This document shows, piece after piece, positions 62,309 through 64,000 of a DNA stretch of 64,000 nucleotides. This DNA comes from Segatella buccae ATCC 33574 (GTDB lineage: Bacteria > Bacteroidota > Bacteroidia > Bacteroidales > Bacteroidaceae). The position numbers and the translations under genes are program-made. The DNA lies in the NCBI RefSeq assembly GCF_000184945.1, contig NZ_GL586311.1, forward strand, positions 73,362 through 137,361, given 5' to 3'. The notes beneath the pieces are model-generated. The model was not told the origin of the DNA, ran no database searches, and saw nothing but the letters and a program-made list of their open reading frames with translations. The stretch's first letter is position 1. Every line of letters starts with the position of its first letter.

Positions 62309-63658
62309 CTACATGGCAGTAACAAGTCGCAGGCTATCGGCTTTGGTGCGGGCCTTGAGCCATCGATGCAGCCGTATGCGTTCTGCCGGCACCAATCGCG
62401 AGCGGCTGTTTACCAGTGCAATGATATAACGGCGCGACATAGCCGTGTCAGTACGAACCTCGGTAGCGTTGGAAAGGCTCACCGCCGTCACCGAAGGAAA
62501 CACGGCCTTCACCTCCGGACCTATCTCCTTACCAAGCGTCTCATAATGGGTGTATTGCGCCAAATGGTCTGCAAGTTGGTTAAGCTGTTCTGACTGTTCT
62601 ATGAGTTTTTGGGTTTTGGCCTCACTCGACAGCGTGGCACTGCTGAGTTCGCGGTTGAGCAGCAACACGCTGTCAGAATGTGAACCTTGTATCACATTAA
62701 GTTTGTAATCGCCAAGTTTGTATTCTTCCAAAAGTTTTCGGGCACGGGTCACATCGGCCCGACCTATAGTCTTGCCCACGGCCACCACATTGAGCGTTTT
62801 GTTGGCGGCATCACAGCTTTGCGAAATGATTTGAGTACCCTTGAAGGCCAACTCGTTTTTGACAAACCTGCGCACATTGTTGTCAAGCACACTCTGCCTG
62901 ATGATTTGCACTGTCATGTAGGTGGCAGGCAGCATCGTCACCACCACGATACCCACGATGTAGCGATTTACCGTTGTCAGGCGCGTGGCATCAACAAACG
63001 TTTTGCGATGAAAACGCAACATGCGCACACCTGCGAACGTGGCCAGAGCTATGAATACGGTGTTGATGAAAAACAGGTAGAAAGCACCGAAGAAATAGGA
63101 AAAATTGCCCACGGCCAACCCATAACCTGCCGTGCAGAGCGGTGGCATGAGAGCCGTCGCAATGGCCACACCGGGAATCACATTGCCCTTCCCCTTTGTG
63201 GAAAGGGCTAGAATGCCGGCAGCACCACCACAAAGCGCTATCAACACATCGTAAAGCGTGGGCGATGTGCGCGCCAAAAGTTCGGACTGTGCCTCAGTGA
63301 GCGGTGTGATGGTGAAATAGACGGTGGCGGTGAGCACGCTGATGACTGTAGCCACCAGATAGTTTTTGATAGATCGCTTGAGCAAGCGCAAATCACTGAT
63401 ACCAACAGCAAGGCCCATGCCGATAATGGGGCCCATGAGCGGCGAGATGAGCATGGCACCGATAATCACAGCCGTGGAATTGACATTCAAACCGAGCGAG
63501 GCTATGAATATGGCGAAGATGAGAATCCACAGATTGGAACCGTGAAACACGACTCCGCTGCTGATCTGGCTGATGGTCTCCTCTTCATTTTCTTTGTCGG
63601 GCAGGGCATTGAAATATCCTTTCACCACTTGCCATAGGTTTTGGTCTTGTTGTGTCAT
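62309..63658 (-). CDS. DUF389 family membrane protein
   Basis: The 449-residue protein has a soluble N-terminus and about six membrane segments with DUF389 signatures: FIASLGLNVNSTAVIIGAMLISPLMGPIIGMGLAVG and GVAIATALMPPLCTAGYGLA. A long C-terminal extension (about 265-449) is soluble and includes a BON/OmpA-like strand pattern and a final R-rich helix. Function unknown; the membrane part resembles small-molecule transporters. A TATCTTTG box on the minus strand (63748-63755) is the likely -7 element. Confidence 0.85.
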   Translation of the reverse strand: MTQQDQNLWQVVKGYFNALPDKENEEETISQISSGVVFHGSNLWILIFAIFIASLGLNVNSTAVIIGAMLISPLMGPIIGMGLAVGISDLRLLKRSIKNYLVATVISVLTATVYFTITPLTEAQSELLARTSPTLYDVLIALCGGAAGILALSTKGKGNVIPGVAIATALMPPLCTAGYGLAVGNFSYFFGAFYLFFINTVFIALATFAGVRMLRFHRKTFVDATRLTTVNRYIVGIVVVTMLPATYMTVQIIRQSVLDNNVRRFVKNELAFKGTQIISQSCDAANKTLNVVAVGKTIGRADVTRARKLLEEYKLGDYKLNVIQGSHSDSVLLLNRELSSATLSSEAKTQKLIEQSEQLNQLADHLAQYTHYETLGKEIGPEVKAVFPSVTAVSLSNATEVRTDTAMSRRYIIALVNSRSRLVPAERIRLHRWLKARTKADSLRLVTAM

Positions 63659-64000
63659 TAGTCAATGTATGAATGATCATGAAAATTACGAGACAGGCAG
63701 CTACAAAAGTTCTCGTCCGATTGCTTGATTGCCGCCTGTTTCTGTTACAAAGATAGCATTTTTTAAGAATATAACAGCGCAAAATGTGCTACAAAATACA
63801 TTTCAGGCTGTAACCGACATGGAAAAACAACACCTGCTTTCTGTCTCCAATCATACTCCTTATGCAGAGAATGTGTACACTCGTAGTCGCTGAGCGTCCC
63901 TACTTCTTATGACTCGAAACTTTAGTCACAGTCTCGGAACACGCACCACGCACGTCTGGCATGAAAAGAGAACAACTGCAACGGAAATGTGTGAAAACGC
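63659..64000. other. intergenic region at the window end
   Basis: Contains the DUF389 -7 box (CAAAGATA at 63748-63755) and no supported gene up to the edge. Confidence 0.5.

Overview
The window is a chromosomal segment of an oral Bacteroidota species. Almost every promoter I can see has the Bacteroidetes form TTTG-N19-20-TAnnTTTG, Shine-Dalgarno sequences are nearly absent, and several lipoproteins, type IX secretion (T9SS) parts and DUF families typical of Bacteroidales are present. The Cas13b protein matches, as far as I remember it, the well-studied Prevotella (Segatella) buccae enzyme, including the positions of its catalytic residues, so P. buccae or a very close relative is the likely source.

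Layout. 1-12.5 kb: housekeeping genes (DUF1599, DoxX-like/TpiA, SPOR protein, folE, exoA), several secreted or lipid-anchored proteins, and a large C10 cysteine protease with a T9SS-type C-terminal end. 12.6-18.3 kb: an AT-rich type VI-B2 CRISPR island with cas13b, csx28 and a 17-repeat array on one strand and no adaptation genes. 18.4-25.8 kb: terC, a ZIP transporter, eno, DUF488, a membrane-anchored MutS-like ATPase and a BNR-type secreted protein. 26.6-28.1 kb: an AT-rich patch with a long-hairpin RNA that looks like 6S RNA and three small accessory genes, ending at tRNA-Pro. 28.4-37.5 kb: one long co-directional operon (metalloprotease lipoprotein, aroA, small Cys-rich membrane protein, metal ABC permease, PorW/SprE, PorX, TsaE). 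37.6-45.9 kb: trxA/dnaE, psd/pssA, an 83-bp tandem repeat, pyrH/birA/yraN. 46-52.8 kb: an ABC exporter operon with tadA, a coiled-coil lipoprotein with rsmI, tdk with an AI-2E-type permease. 52.9-64 kb: tRNA-Lys, tRNA-Arg, then the dnaN - exonuclease - coaBC - DUF4835 - recN - TPR operon, a DUF3127 protein and a DUF389 membrane protein.

How genes work together. Cas13b and Csx28 form an RNA-guided RNA-targeting defence in which Csx28 is a membrane effector. PorW and PorX belong to the secretion system that should export the C10 protease. dnaN, the DnaQ-like exonuclease, recN and dnaE are replication and repair functions. psd and pssA make phosphatidylethanolamine.

Main non-gene findings: a promoter that places the cas13b start 25 codons downstream of the longest reading frame; a 6S-like RNA; a dispersed intergenic repeat (two near full-length copies and two partial relatives) carrying a conserved promoter aimed into a terminator hairpin; an 83-bp tandem repeat; and an uninterrupted DoxX-TpiA reading frame.
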